Part shown: positions 1 to 7,255 of the stretch, in pieces
Layout: every line of letters starts with the position of its first letter
Position numbering within the stretch: the stretch's first letter is position 1
NCBI GenBank assembly: GCA_030843315.1
Contig: JAUUPT010000062.1
Coordinates: 1 to 23,560, forward strand
DNA: 23,560 nucleotides
Direction of reading: 5' to 3'
Origin: Bacteroidaceae bacterium
Lineage (GTDB): Bacteria; Bacteroidota; Bacteroidia; Bacteroidales; Bacteroidaceae
The notes under the pieces: model-generated
The model's database searches: none
What the model was told of the DNA's origin: nothing
The model's input: only the letters and a program-made list of their open reading frames with translations
Made by a program: the position numbers and the translations under genes

Positions 1-51
1 AGTGAACCAAGTTTATTTAATTTTTAACCGTCCGATTTTTAGTGGACAGCA

Positions 52-2133
52 ATGAAATGGAATATGAAAGAAATAAGATGGGGACTATCCTTCCTACTGT
101 TCTGGATTTGCATCTCCTGCACCCGTGAGCGTTTTATCACACTGGAGGAGCAAATCCGCAAAGAATACCGCATAGCGGTAGTACTTCCTTTTAGCGACGG
201 CATGGAACATCGCTGGCGGAAATCAGTAGATTGGGCACTCAATAATCTGAATGCACCACTGATTGCCCAAAGAGGCATACGGATAACCGCAGAATGGTAT
301 AATGAAGAACAGTATAATACAAAAATACTTTTCACAGAACTTGCCGGACGGGAAGATATACAGGCAGTCATCGGCCCATTGTATTCCACCGATGCCATTA
401 TTGCTGCTGAATGTTGTGCAGCCACAGACAAGCCGCTGTTTCCGGCTCTGGCATCCTCAGAACTGATGATGCGTGCTTTTGCCAAGAAAGGATTTCTCTG
501 GTGTCTGACAGAGAATGATATATCACAGTGTGAAGTATTGTTGACACGTGCCTTGCAGAAAGGGGCAAAAAGCGTTTCGTTACTAACCTGTGACAATATA
601 TATGGACAGACCTTTACTGACTGGTTCGCTTTTCAGGCAAAAGAGCTAAAGTTGGAAGTACATAACGTAAAGATATATGGGGAAGATAATATCCGGGAAA
701 AAATGAAACAAATACTTACGGAAAATACGGACTGCCTGATCTGTATTTCGTCGGGCAACAATGCCACCCGACAGATGAATGAGGTGCGCCAGAAATATGG
801 TGCTGCACATCCGTTCCTGCTTTTCTCGGACGGTGCTTTCCTTATGCCTCCTGACAAGCAGTATGAAGGAATGGAAGGGATTGTACAGACACACGATCCG
901 CAGTCCGGTTTTCACATCTCTTACGAAACCCGGTACGGCGAAGCGCCGGAATATGGCAGCGCTCATTTCTACGATGCCATCCTGCTGGCAGGACTCGGCA
1001 TTTTCCAAGCAGACAGGAAAGGAAATACCGACATCAATGCGGCTATCCGTCAGATTGTCAGTGGCGATGGGGAAGAAATAAACGGCTGTTCGGATGAGAA
1101 CCTGGCACGCATCGTAGCGGAACTGATGAAAGAAGCTTCACCACATATCACCGGAGCCAGTGGAAAACTCCGATTCTCTCCGGCACTATACACCAATGTG
1201 CTACACTCTGTCTATTGCCATTGGTTGGTTTACCAAGGAGAACATCTTATTCTGGAATACAATACCTCCGACGATAGCAACCGAACCGCCTCTTCCGTAG
1301 CAAACTGGAACTGGCGAGTGACACAGATGCAAGACTTCATACGAACCCAAAGCAAACATTATCCTTCGAAAGAAAGGCTCTGTGCCCTAATTGTTGCCGC
1401 TTCTTCAGGATGGGAAAACTACCGGCATCAGGCGGATGCCTATGCCCTATACCAGCTATTAAAAGCAAACGGCTTGGAAGATGAACATATACTGCTGGTA
1501 GCGGAGGATGACATCGCTTTCCACGAAGAGAATCTTTATCCCGGACAAGTACGGATTTCAGAAGATGGAGAAAATGTTTACCGAGATGTATGTGTGGACT
1601 ACCGGGCTTCCGATATTGGCTTTGACGGACTTTCCGAAATACTGCTCTCAAAAGAGGAACCTATTTTGAAAATGGACAGCACAACCAATCTGCTGATTTA
1701 TTGGGTAGGACATGGAATTCCGACAGGCCCGAAGTGGCTGGACGAAACGCTGGCTCCATCCCGTATTTCAGAACTTTTCCATCAATTAGCTGCAATGCAT
1801 TGTTTCCGTAAATCGCTGTTTGTCATAGAGGCATGTTATGCGGGGAAAGTAGGCGAAGCATGTGTAGGTCTTCCCGGATTGTTATGCATTACAGCAGCAA
1901 ACGAAAAAGAGACCTCTAAAGTCAATACTTACAGTTGTCTTCTCCGCACATGGTTATCCAATAGTTTTACGGATGCGCTGCTGGAAGAGTTTGCCTATCG
2001 TCCCGGGAATAGTCTGTACAAACTGTATGGCAATCTATATGGCCGGACCATGGGTTCCCACGTATCTGTTTACAACGCAGATTATTTCGATAACCTTTAC
2101 ACTTCCAAGTTCAGGGAGTTCCTGTATCCCTGA
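52..2133 (+). CDS. Lipoprotein with periplasmic ligand-binding domain fused to a legumain-like (C13) cysteine peptidase
   Basis: The 693-residue product starts with a lipoprotein signal (lipobox CISC, acylated Cys23). ATG at 64, giving Cys19, is an equally plausible start. Residues ~40-390 look like a type I periplasmic binding fold of the branched-chain amino acid receptor kind (RIAVVLPF, VIGPLYS, later YDAILLAG). Residues ~445-690 resemble animal legumain and GPI8: SGWENYRHQAD at 452-462, then DDIAF, NVYRDV and VDY, GHG with His554, EAC with Cys595 and TAAN at 614-617. The His-Cys distance of 41 residues equals that of human legumain (His148, Cys189). Arg458 and Glu593 match S1-pocket residues, but the position of legumain Asp231 is Asn637. 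No legumain-type prodomain follows. There is no acidic cluster after the acylated Cys, so a periplasmic-facing location is inferred. The ligand and the substrate are unknown. The stop codon abuts that of the next, convergent gene. Confidence 0.85.
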   Translation: MKWNMKEIRWGLSFLLFWICISCTRERFITLEEQIRKEYRIAVVLPFSDGMEHRWRKSVDWALNNLNAPLIAQRGIRITAEWYNEEQYNTKILFTELAGREDIQAVIGPLYSTDAIIAAECCAATDKPLFPALASSELMMRAFAKKGFLWCLTENDISQCEVLLTRALQKGAKSVSLLTCDNIYGQTFTDWFAFQAKELKLEVHNVKIYGEDNIREKMKQILTENTDCLICISSGNNATRQMNEVRQKYGAAHPFLLFSDGAFLMPPDKQYEGMEGIVQTHDPQSGFHISYETRYGEAPEYGSAHFYDAILLAGLGIFQADRKGNTDINAAIRQIVSGDGEEINGCSDENLARIVAELMKEASPHITGASGKLRFSPALYTNVLHSVYCHWLVYQGEHLILEYNTSDDSNRTASSVANWNWRVTQMQDFIRTQSKHYPSKERLCALIVAASSGWENYRHQADAYALYQLLKANGLEDEHILLVAEDDIAFHEENLYPGQVRISEDGENVYRDVCVDYRASDIGFDGLSEILLSKEEPILKMDSTTNLLIYWVGHGIPTGPKWLDETLAPSRISELFHQLAAMHCFRKSLFVIEACYAGKVGEACVGLPGLLCITAANEKETSKVNTYSCLLRTWLSNSFTDALLEEFAYRPGNSLYKLYGNLYGRTMGSHVSVYNADYFDNLYTSKFREFLYP

Positions 2134-2862
2134 TTATTCATCGGGAGGATATTCCCTGTCGAGAGCATCCAGCATTTCCTCTGCAAGTTGCCGGGCATTC
2201 AGGCTAACAGAAAGAGCGGACTTTGCCATCATAGGAAGGGAAATGAGTAGATAGCGGCAGAACTTGCTATTCTGCCCTATCTGCTGCCACTGTCCGGCGG
2301 TTGTTTCCGCATGCTTCCCTTCCGGCAGTGAATCTGTCAGCAACAATAATTCCGTAATCCGTTCTTCACGGTAGCGTACTCCCATATCTTTCACTACTTC
2401 CAATTGTTCGTAGCATTCAAAAAGCTTCGTCAGCAACATCTTATCCATACGCTGCATAACTCCGGATTCCCTGATCATATCAAATGCATTGTTCTTTAAG
2501 AACCAGTAATAATATAAACGGTGTTGATTATGAAAATCCTTGATGGAATCTTCGTCAGCTTCGCTCGCCACCGTATTTTTATGCTCCGGCAAATACTTTC
2601 TCAGTGTCTCAGACATCAGAATCTCTTTCCGATAATACTTCTCAATATCTTCCAGTTCGGAAAGATTGGACACGAGTTCATTCCTGACCATCCTTATAGC
2701 TTCCCGGTCTTCCTGTTTCTCCATATAACTCTCCACTATGCCGTCAGCGTAATAAGTAATGCCAAGACTGATGATGACTACAGATATTTCCGTCAGATAA
2801 TTGCACCACCATTCAGCATGTTTACGGAACGATTCTATTATTTTTTTGTATAATCCTTGCAT
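2134..2862 (-). CDS. Small membrane-anchored protein of unknown function (resembles DUF6090-type proteins)
   Basis: The start at 2862 gives 242 residues. The frame stays open to 3033, but the added stretch contains a consensus promoter just upstream of 2862 and does not look coding. Residues ~18-42 form one probable membrane helix (SVVIISLGITYYADG). The rest is soluble, helical and charged, beginning with EKQEDREAIRMVRNELVSNL. A short N-terminal anchor followed by a helical domain with an E/R-rich start recalls Bacteroidetes DUF6090 proteins; this resemblance is by eye and weak. No catalytic motif is visible. The gene converges on the peptidase lipoprotein with directly adjoining stop codons, so there is no room for a dedicated terminator between them. 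Confidence 0.6.
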   Translation of the reverse strand: MQGLYKKIIESFRKHAEWWCNYLTEISVVIISLGITYYADGIVESYMEKQEDREAIRMVRNELVSNLSELEDIEKYYRKEILMSETLRKYLPEHKNTVASEADEDSIKDFHNQHRLYYYWFLKNNAFDMIRESGVMQRMDKMLLTKLFECYEQLEVVKDMGVRYREERITELLLLTDSLPEGKHAETTAGQWQQIGQNSKFCRYLLISLPMMAKSALSVSLNARQLAEEMLDALDREYPPDE

Positions 2863-2896
2863 AATATCCTGATGGATTAAGAATGATTTATTAGAG

Positions 2897-2929
2897 CAAA
2901 TATACTGTATATCAATTGTATAAAACAAA
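2897..2929 (-). promoter_or_regulatory. Bacteroides-type promoter of the membrane protein gene
   Basis: Read on the minus strand, TTTG (2929-2926) is followed after 21 nt by TATATTTG (2904-2897), which fits the Bacteroides -33/-7 pattern. It lies about 35 nt upstream of the ATG at 2862 and decides in favour of that start. Confidence 0.65.
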
Positions 2930-3200
2930 TCCATTGAGTGAATGCCGTATTCCGTTGATGGAAGCCCACTCTTTATGCTGTGAACGACCAATAATCCTTT
3001 CAAATCCATAAAAGTAACAGAAACTTCGTCCACACGGGTAAATATATCAACCGCACGGACAGCCCTGTAATTCCAATAATAAATTAAGAGATAGTGATAA
3101 AATCTGCCAACTTTGTCGGCGTAAGCTTACAAGAAGTAGATAAAACGGCGGAGTCCGAAAAGCAATAATATTAACTGATTCTATTAAATAATAAATTGAT
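2930..3200. other. Intergenic region between divergent genes
   Basis: No gene is supported here. CAACTTTG at 3108-3115 is one base off a -7 element and could drive the rightward gene at 3201, but no good -33 box precedes it. A perfect 10-bp palindrome, GTAAGCTTAC, lies at 3121-3130; nothing else marks it as an operator. Confidence 0.35.
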
Positions 3201-3728
3201 ATGCAAAAAGTAGATTTTCAGAAGCCCCTACTGATTCAATCAGTAGCCTTCAAAGATGTGTTCCTCCGTATGGATGGAAATGGTATTACTACCGCAAGTG
3301 GTTCTGGTGCAGGCAAAGTGAACTGTCAGAAGAGCATCACACCCACCGGAATGTTCAAGTTGCACCAACAAAAGGACGGTACATTCACTATCGAGTCTGT
3401 CAAGTTTTCCGGTGTATTCCTTCGCATGGATGGAAGTCATGTCCGTTCTTTTGCAGGAGCGGGAGCAGGGACTGTTAACTGCCAGTATGGTGCAAGCGAT
3501 TGGGAACGTTTCAAGCTGAATAACCTGAACGATGGTTCATATACAATTGAATCGGCAGCTTTCCCAAACGTAGTTCTGCGCATGGACGGAAATAATCCCT
3601 CCCAAAAGGAAGAAGATTTCGGAACAGTAAATTGCCAATACGGAGCAAGTTCCTATGAGAAATTCTATCTGATGAACTTCCCCGAAACCGGAAAAGCCAA
3701 AGATTTCTTGAATAAGATTCACTTGTAG
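3201..3728 (+). CDS. Cytosolic three-repeat beta-trefoil (fascin-like) protein
   Basis: The 175-residue protein has no signal peptide or membrane segment. It is built from three repeats of about 50 residues (roughly 10-62, 63-112 and 113-160). Each carries a version of IESVAF..VFLRMDG, then G.G.VNCQ(YGAS), then ..F.L. Three repeats of this length with alternating hydrophobics and conserved aromatics are typical of a beta-trefoil, as in fascin/actin-crosslinking or ricin-B-like folds. These folds bind sugars, proteins or cytoskeleton; which of these applies here cannot be told. A high-identity triple repeat with Asn-Cys-Gln in every unit is unusual. It ends in a C-terminal helix-like tail (KAKDFLNKIHL). 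It stands alone, with a strong terminator 22 nt after the stop. Confidence 0.7.
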   Translation: MQKVDFQKPLLIQSVAFKDVFLRMDGNGITTASGSGAGKVNCQKSITPTGMFKLHQQKDGTFTIESVKFSGVFLRMDGSHVRSFAGAGAGTVNCQYGASDWERFKLNNLNDGSYTIESAAFPNVVLRMDGNNPSQKEEDFGTVNCQYGASSYEKFYLMNFPETGKAKDFLNKIHL

Positions 3729-3750
3729 AAGAAAGGTCAAAGTCGTATAA

Positions 3751-3786
3751 AATAAGAAGCTATATTCTTTAATATAGCTTCTTATT
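3751..3786. terminator. Bidirectional intrinsic terminator
   Basis: A perfect 16-bp stem (3751-3766 with 3771-3786) closes a CTTT loop. On the plus strand it is followed by a T-rich stretch (CTATTTTTTAG). It sits exactly between the convergent trefoil gene and the methyltransferase gene, whose stop is at 3787-3789. Confidence 0.85.
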
Positions 3787-4590
3787 CTATTTTTTAGCAC
3801 GAAGCTGCCAAAAGGCTACGGCAGACGCAGCGGCCACATTAAGCGAATCGACGCCGTGCGCCATAGGGATGCGGACTACATAGTCTGCTTGGGTAATCGT
3901 TTCGTGCGAGAGGCCGTCGCCCTCGGTACCCATCACGATGGCTAACCGGGGTTCGGCTGCCAATACAGGATTATCAATAGAGATGGAATTGTCAGTGAGT
4001 GCCATGGCGGCTGTATGGAAACCTAACTTGCTCAGGTCGCTGAGAGAGCCGTCCAGCCACGTCCATGGAACAAGGAAGACCGAACCCATAGATACCCTGA
4101 CCGCACGCCGGTTCAACGGACTGCAAGAGTTGCGCGTCAGTAGCACGGCATCTATTCCGAGGGCAGCTGCCGAGCGGAAGATAGCACCGATGTTGGTAGT
4201 GTCCACCACGCCGTCAATAACTACGATACGCCGGGCTCCCCGGCATACCTCTTCCATGCTTCGTGGAACAGGGAGACGCATGGCACAGAGGACACCACGC
4301 GTCAATACATATCCGGTCAATGTGGCAAGCAACTCTCTGTCGCCCGTATAGACGGGGATGTCGCCGCAACGTTCAATGATATCGGCCGCATCGCCGTTTA
4401 TATGCTTTTGCTCGCATAAAAGAGCCAATGGTTCATAACCGGCACCCAAAGCCACCTTGATAACCTTGGGACTTTCTGCTATAAACAGCCCCTTTTCGGG
4501 TTCAAGACGGTTGCGCAACTGGGCCTCAGTGAGAGTGCTGAATACTTCTACTCCGGGATGCGTCAAAGATGATATTTCGATAATAGGCAT
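3787..4590 (-). CDS. SpoU/TrmH-family RNA 2'-O-ribose methyltransferase
   Basis: The 267-residue protein has an N-terminal substrate-binding domain (EKGLFIAESPKVI at ~32-44) followed by the SPOUT knot domain. Motif 1 is DTTNIGAIFRS (N133, G135, R139), motif 2 MGTEGDGLS (220-228), motif 3 IPMAHGVDSLNVAAASAVA (241-259). The conserved Asn, Arg, Glu and Ser-Leu-Asn of active SpoU enzymes are present, so it should transfer a methyl group from S-adenosylmethionine to a ribose in rRNA or tRNA. The exact nucleotide cannot be assigned. It follows the unknown gene at 4600 by 9 nt and is probably cotranscribed with it. Confidence 0.88.
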   Translation of the reverse strand: MPIIEISSLTHPGVEVFSTLTEAQLRNRLEPEKGLFIAESPKVIKVALGAGYEPLALLCEQKHINGDAADIIERCGDIPVYTGDRELLATLTGYVLTRGVLCAMRLPVPRSMEEVCRGARRIVVIDGVVDTTNIGAIFRSAAALGIDAVLLTRNSCSPLNRRAVRVSMGSVFLVPWTWLDGSLSDLSKLGFHTAAMALTDNSISIDNPVLAAEPRLAIVMGTEGDGLSHETITQADYVVRIPMAHGVDSLNVAAASAVAFWQLRAKK

Positions 4591-4599
4591 ACTGTTATT

Positions 4600-5121
4600 T
4601 CATTCCTTCTGCGAAGCAGGAACTACAAAATCTTCTTTTATAAATTCGTCGTACACTCTTTTAAGATGATCGAACGGAGCTACGCCGCTACGGTTCTCAT
4701 TAAAGTTTTCGCGACGAAACTTTTTCAGTTTCACATTGTCTTCGGCATACTCTCTCAGCTTCCTTTTCTCATGTCCGTAGAGGGAACTATCCAGCACATC
4801 AGAGTCCAGCAAGCCTTCTTTAGGCGTAATGGTAGGCAAGAGTTTTTGTTCCAGCAAGCCACGATAGGCCCCATTATACTCACACCAAACATGATCGCCC
4901 ATCACAAACAGACGGTAGGTATAATTGGACCATGCCGTTTTGATGTCGATTTCGCGAGCATAAATCTCAATAGATGCCTCCGAATCAAAATTCTGGTCGC
5001 GAATCAGGACCAGCTTTCTTCCCAAGATGTCTTCTTTTATAACAGTAAACCATCTCTTACTATTCAGAATTTCATCAATTATTTCTGAAAGGCTTTCTTT
5101 GATTTCAAATTGTATTCTCAT
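4600..5121 (-). CDS. Conserved hypothetical protein upstream of the RNA methyltransferase
   Basis: I do not recognise this family. The start at 5121 (MRIQFEIKES) gives 173 residues; the frame is open to 5205 but the extra 28 residues look non-coding. The protein is soluble, with no signal peptide or membrane helix. An N-terminal part (ESLSEIIDEIL, WFTVIKED, KLVLIRD) looks alpha/beta and the C-terminal third is highly charged (HEKRKLREYAEDNVKLKKFRREN). The 9-nt gap to the methyltransferase gene implies one operon and perhaps a related role in RNA metabolism; this is inference from position only. Confidence 0.6.
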   Translation of the reverse strand: MRIQFEIKESLSEIIDEILNSKRWFTVIKEDILGRKLVLIRDQNFDSEASIEIYAREIDIKTAWSNYTYRLFVMGDHVWCEYNGAYRGLLEQKLLPTITPKEGLLDSDVLDSSLYGHEKRKLREYAEDNVKLKKFRRENFNENRSGVAPFDHLKRVYDEFIKEDFVVPASQKE

Positions 5122-5415
5122 ATTACTCGCCTGTGGGTCAGGACTTTTTATTATACCCAATCTGATTTTGGTCTCCAAGTTAGTAAAAACAGAACAGAAA
5201 AGCAATTCAAAATCCGTTTTTCTGAGTATCCGAATAAAAAAACAGAAAAAACAGGCAACGAAAATTCACAGGAAATTAATAACAGAAATAAAAGTAGAAT
5301 CCTTCACAATTCTAAGAAGTGTTAAGTCTTGCTTTTATTAAGAATATTATTGCATCCTTTTCACATTAAGATTGTTAACTTGCCAAAGAACATTAACAAA
5401 TAAAGAAGAACGATT
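5122..5415. other. Intergenic region between divergent transcription units
   Basis: No gene seen. TAACTTGC at 5376-5383, 33 nt before the DUF4251 start, is a degraded -7 element. A mirror-like TAACTTGG on the minus strand (5182-5175) could serve the leftward gene. Both deviate from TAnnTTTG and are weak. Confidence 0.3.
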
Positions 5416-5991
5416 ATGAAACGAGTCATTACATTGATTGCATTAGCATTGATAGGTGCATCGACTTTGATGTATGCACAAAGTGACAACAAGACACGCC
5501 AGGCCGAGCGCAAAGCCCAGCGCGCTGCTGAGAAAGCCCGTGTAAAAGCGGAAGAAGAACGGGCCTATGCCGTGGCAGTACAAGCACTGCAAGAAGGGAA
5601 ATTTGTATTGGAAGCCGACCAACTTGTATTTAAAAGAGGACGGACCGCCTATGTCTCACCGACTACAAACTTTGTTATGATGAATGGCGACCAGGCATCT
5701 GTCCAGATAGCTGCCAACGGTGCTTTTGCCGGACCTAACGGAATCGGAGGCATCACTGTAGACGGCAATACAAGATCACTGAAAGTGACTACCGACAAGA
5801 AAGGAAATGTAAACTGTAGCTTCAGCGTACAAGGCGTCGGAATCTCGGCACAAGTATTTATCACCTTAAGCAATGGTAATAGCAGGGCATCGGCAAGAAT
5901 CAGTCCGAACTATAACTCGAACACCCTGACACTGAACGGCCGCTTAATTCCTCTTTCTCAATCGACTGTCTACAAAGGGCACTCGCTATAA
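5416..5991 (+). CDS. Secreted DUF4251 domain protein
   Basis: The 191-residue product has a signal peptide ending near residue 21 (LMYAQS), then a charged, Ala-rich helical stretch (RQAERKAQRAAEKARVKAEEE). From ~58 comes a beta-rich domain with the features of Bacteroidales DUF4251: KFVLEADQLVFKRG, TNFVMMNGDQASVQIA, GPNGIGGITVDG, and a C-terminal NTLTLNGRLIPLSQSTVYKG. These proteins are periplasmic or outer-membrane associated and have no known activity. Its last six bases overlap the 3' end of the convergent hydrolase gene, the two stops sharing 5986-5991. Confidence 0.85.
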   Translation: MKRVITLIALALIGASTLMYAQSDNKTRQAERKAQRAAEKARVKAEEERAYAVAVQALQEGKFVLEADQLVFKRGRTAYVSPTTNFVMMNGDQASVQIAANGAFAGPNGIGGITVDGNTRSLKVTTDKKGNVNCSFSVQGVGISAQVFITLSNGNSRASARISPNYNSNTLTLNGRLIPLSQSTVYKGHSL

Positions 5992-7071
5992 GCGAACCAC
6001 CTCCCCTATCGTAGGCATCAGCACATTCAGTGAATCTTTTTCTTTTAGATTCACGGCATTCTTCAAAGGCTCATCCCAGGGGTGTCTTGCCAAAGCATAT
6101 TTGGAATGATGAACGGTTAAAACCTTCTCAGCCTTCAAATCTTTGGCAACTTGCCCCAGGTATTGAGGCATGGTATGGATATAGTTCCAGTCTTCATTGT
6201 ACTGTCCGTTCTCCAGGATAGCCAGGTCGATGCCCGGATATTTCTTGCCGATTTCAGCAAAGTGCGTGTCATATCCACCGTCTCCACCTATATAAATCTT
6301 CTGCGAAGGAGTTTCTACGAGGAAGGACGCCCAAAGTGCCTGATTCGACTTCAGGAAACGTCCCGAAAAATGGCGGGTGGGCAGACAATGAAGCTGGACC
6401 CCTTCATCGAGTGCAGTATCTTCAAACCAATCCAGCTCGACCAAGCGTTCTTTGCCAAATCCCCAATATTCAAAATGCTCACCCACTCCCAACGGACAAA
6501 CCACCTTACCTACACGATCCTTCAGTTGCATCACTGTCTGATAATCCAGATGATCCCAATGGTCGTGTGTTATCACCAGATAATCTATGTCCGGCATATC
6601 GGTTGGCTTATAAACATCTGTTCCCCGAAACGGCTTGTTGATGAACGAAACCGGAGAAGCGATGCAAAATACCGGATCTACCAGAATACATTTTCCGTCT
6701 ATTTGTATGAGATAAGAAGAATGACCGAACCATACCAGCACATTTTCATCCTTTCCTATTTTCTTAAGGTCTGTTCTCACTACCGGCATCTCTTTTTCCG
6801 GACGCAGATTCTCCTCCTTCTTGAATAAGAAGCCCCAGAAGGCTCCTAAACGCCCTTTTTGCGAAGTCATCATTACCGTAGTATGCAGATTCCGGAATTG
6901 TCCGTCCTTGTAATGAGGTGACTTTTTAATCCGTTCCAGCCTTTCTCCGCGGGGTGTCCGCCCGAAGCTCGGCTGATTGACAAACACCATTCCTGCAACA
7001 ACCATAACAGCCGCAATGCCCACTATAATACCGATTACCATACGTACTCTATTCTTTTTTATTAATCCCAT
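5986..7071 (-). CDS. Membrane-anchored metallo-beta-lactamase-fold hydrolase (NAPE-PLD / UlaG-like)
   Basis: The start at 7071 (MGLIKKNRVRMVIG) gives 361 residues with one N-terminal membrane helix (~10-32). The frame is open to 7125, but that would place the start inside the consensus promoter. The metal site motif is THDHWDHLD (His169, His171, Asp173, His174), followed by His in LPTRHFSGR, Asp in IGGDGGYD and His in TVHHSKYA, a full two-metal set. The order and the spacer FGHSSYLIQIDGKCILVDPVF fit the Lactamase_B_2 group that includes NAPE-hydrolysing phospholipase D and UlaG. The natural substrate is unknown; a periplasmic catalytic domain tethered to the inner membrane is inferred. Confidence 0.85.
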   Translation of the reverse strand: MGLIKKNRVRMVIGIIVGIAAVMVVAGMVFVNQPSFGRTPRGERLERIKKSPHYKDGQFRNLHTTVMMTSQKGRLGAFWGFLFKKEENLRPEKEMPVVRTDLKKIGKDENVLVWFGHSSYLIQIDGKCILVDPVFCIASPVSFINKPFRGTDVYKPTDMPDIDYLVITHDHWDHLDYQTVMQLKDRVGKVVCPLGVGEHFEYWGFGKERLVELDWFEDTALDEGVQLHCLPTRHFSGRFLKSNQALWASFLVETPSQKIYIGGDGGYDTHFAEIGKKYPGIDLAILENGQYNEDWNYIHTMPQYLGQVAKDLKAEKVLTVHHSKYALARHPWDEPLKNAVNLKEKDSLNVLMPTIGEVVRL

Positions 7072-7095
7072 ATTCAGAATCACATTAATTCCATG

Positions 7096-7125
7096 CAAAT
7101 ATAGCACAGCTTCTTCTATCTGCAA
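7096..7125 (-). promoter_or_regulatory. Consensus promoter of the metallohydrolase gene
   Basis: On the minus strand TTG (7125-7123), 19 nt spacer, TATATTTG (7103-7096). The start codon at 7071 lies 24 nt downstream of the -7 element, giving a short leader. Confidence 0.75.
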
Positions 7126-7229
7126 CTATACAAATTACAGTTGTTACTACCTTTATTACAGATAAAAAAGAGAATGCAAGAATATCAATGATATTTTGTA
7201 ATATATTTCTCCTTTCATAGAAATTATAT

Positions 7230-7237
7230 TACTTTTG
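7230..7237 (+). promoter_or_regulatory. -7 promoter element of the histidine kinase gene
   Basis: TACTTTTG matches TAnnTTTG and lies 18 nt before the ATG at 7256. A TTTC at about 7206-7209 is the only candidate -33 box and is weak. Confidence 0.5.
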
Positions 7238-7255
7238 CCCAACATATAATAAAAC

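Noticed and set aside
2863..3033. N-terminal extension of the membrane protein frame to 3033
   Set aside because: It contains a consensus -33/-7 promoter immediately upstream of the ATG at 2862, and its sequence lacks the character of the rest of the protein.
3751..3786. Perfect inverted repeat as a possible insertion-sequence end
   Set aside because: The short loop, flanking T-run and location between convergent genes fit a terminator; no transposase is nearby.
7072..7125. Earlier start of the metallohydrolase at 7125
   Set aside because: The start would lie within the consensus promoter (7096-7125), and the anchor helix already begins naturally after 7071.
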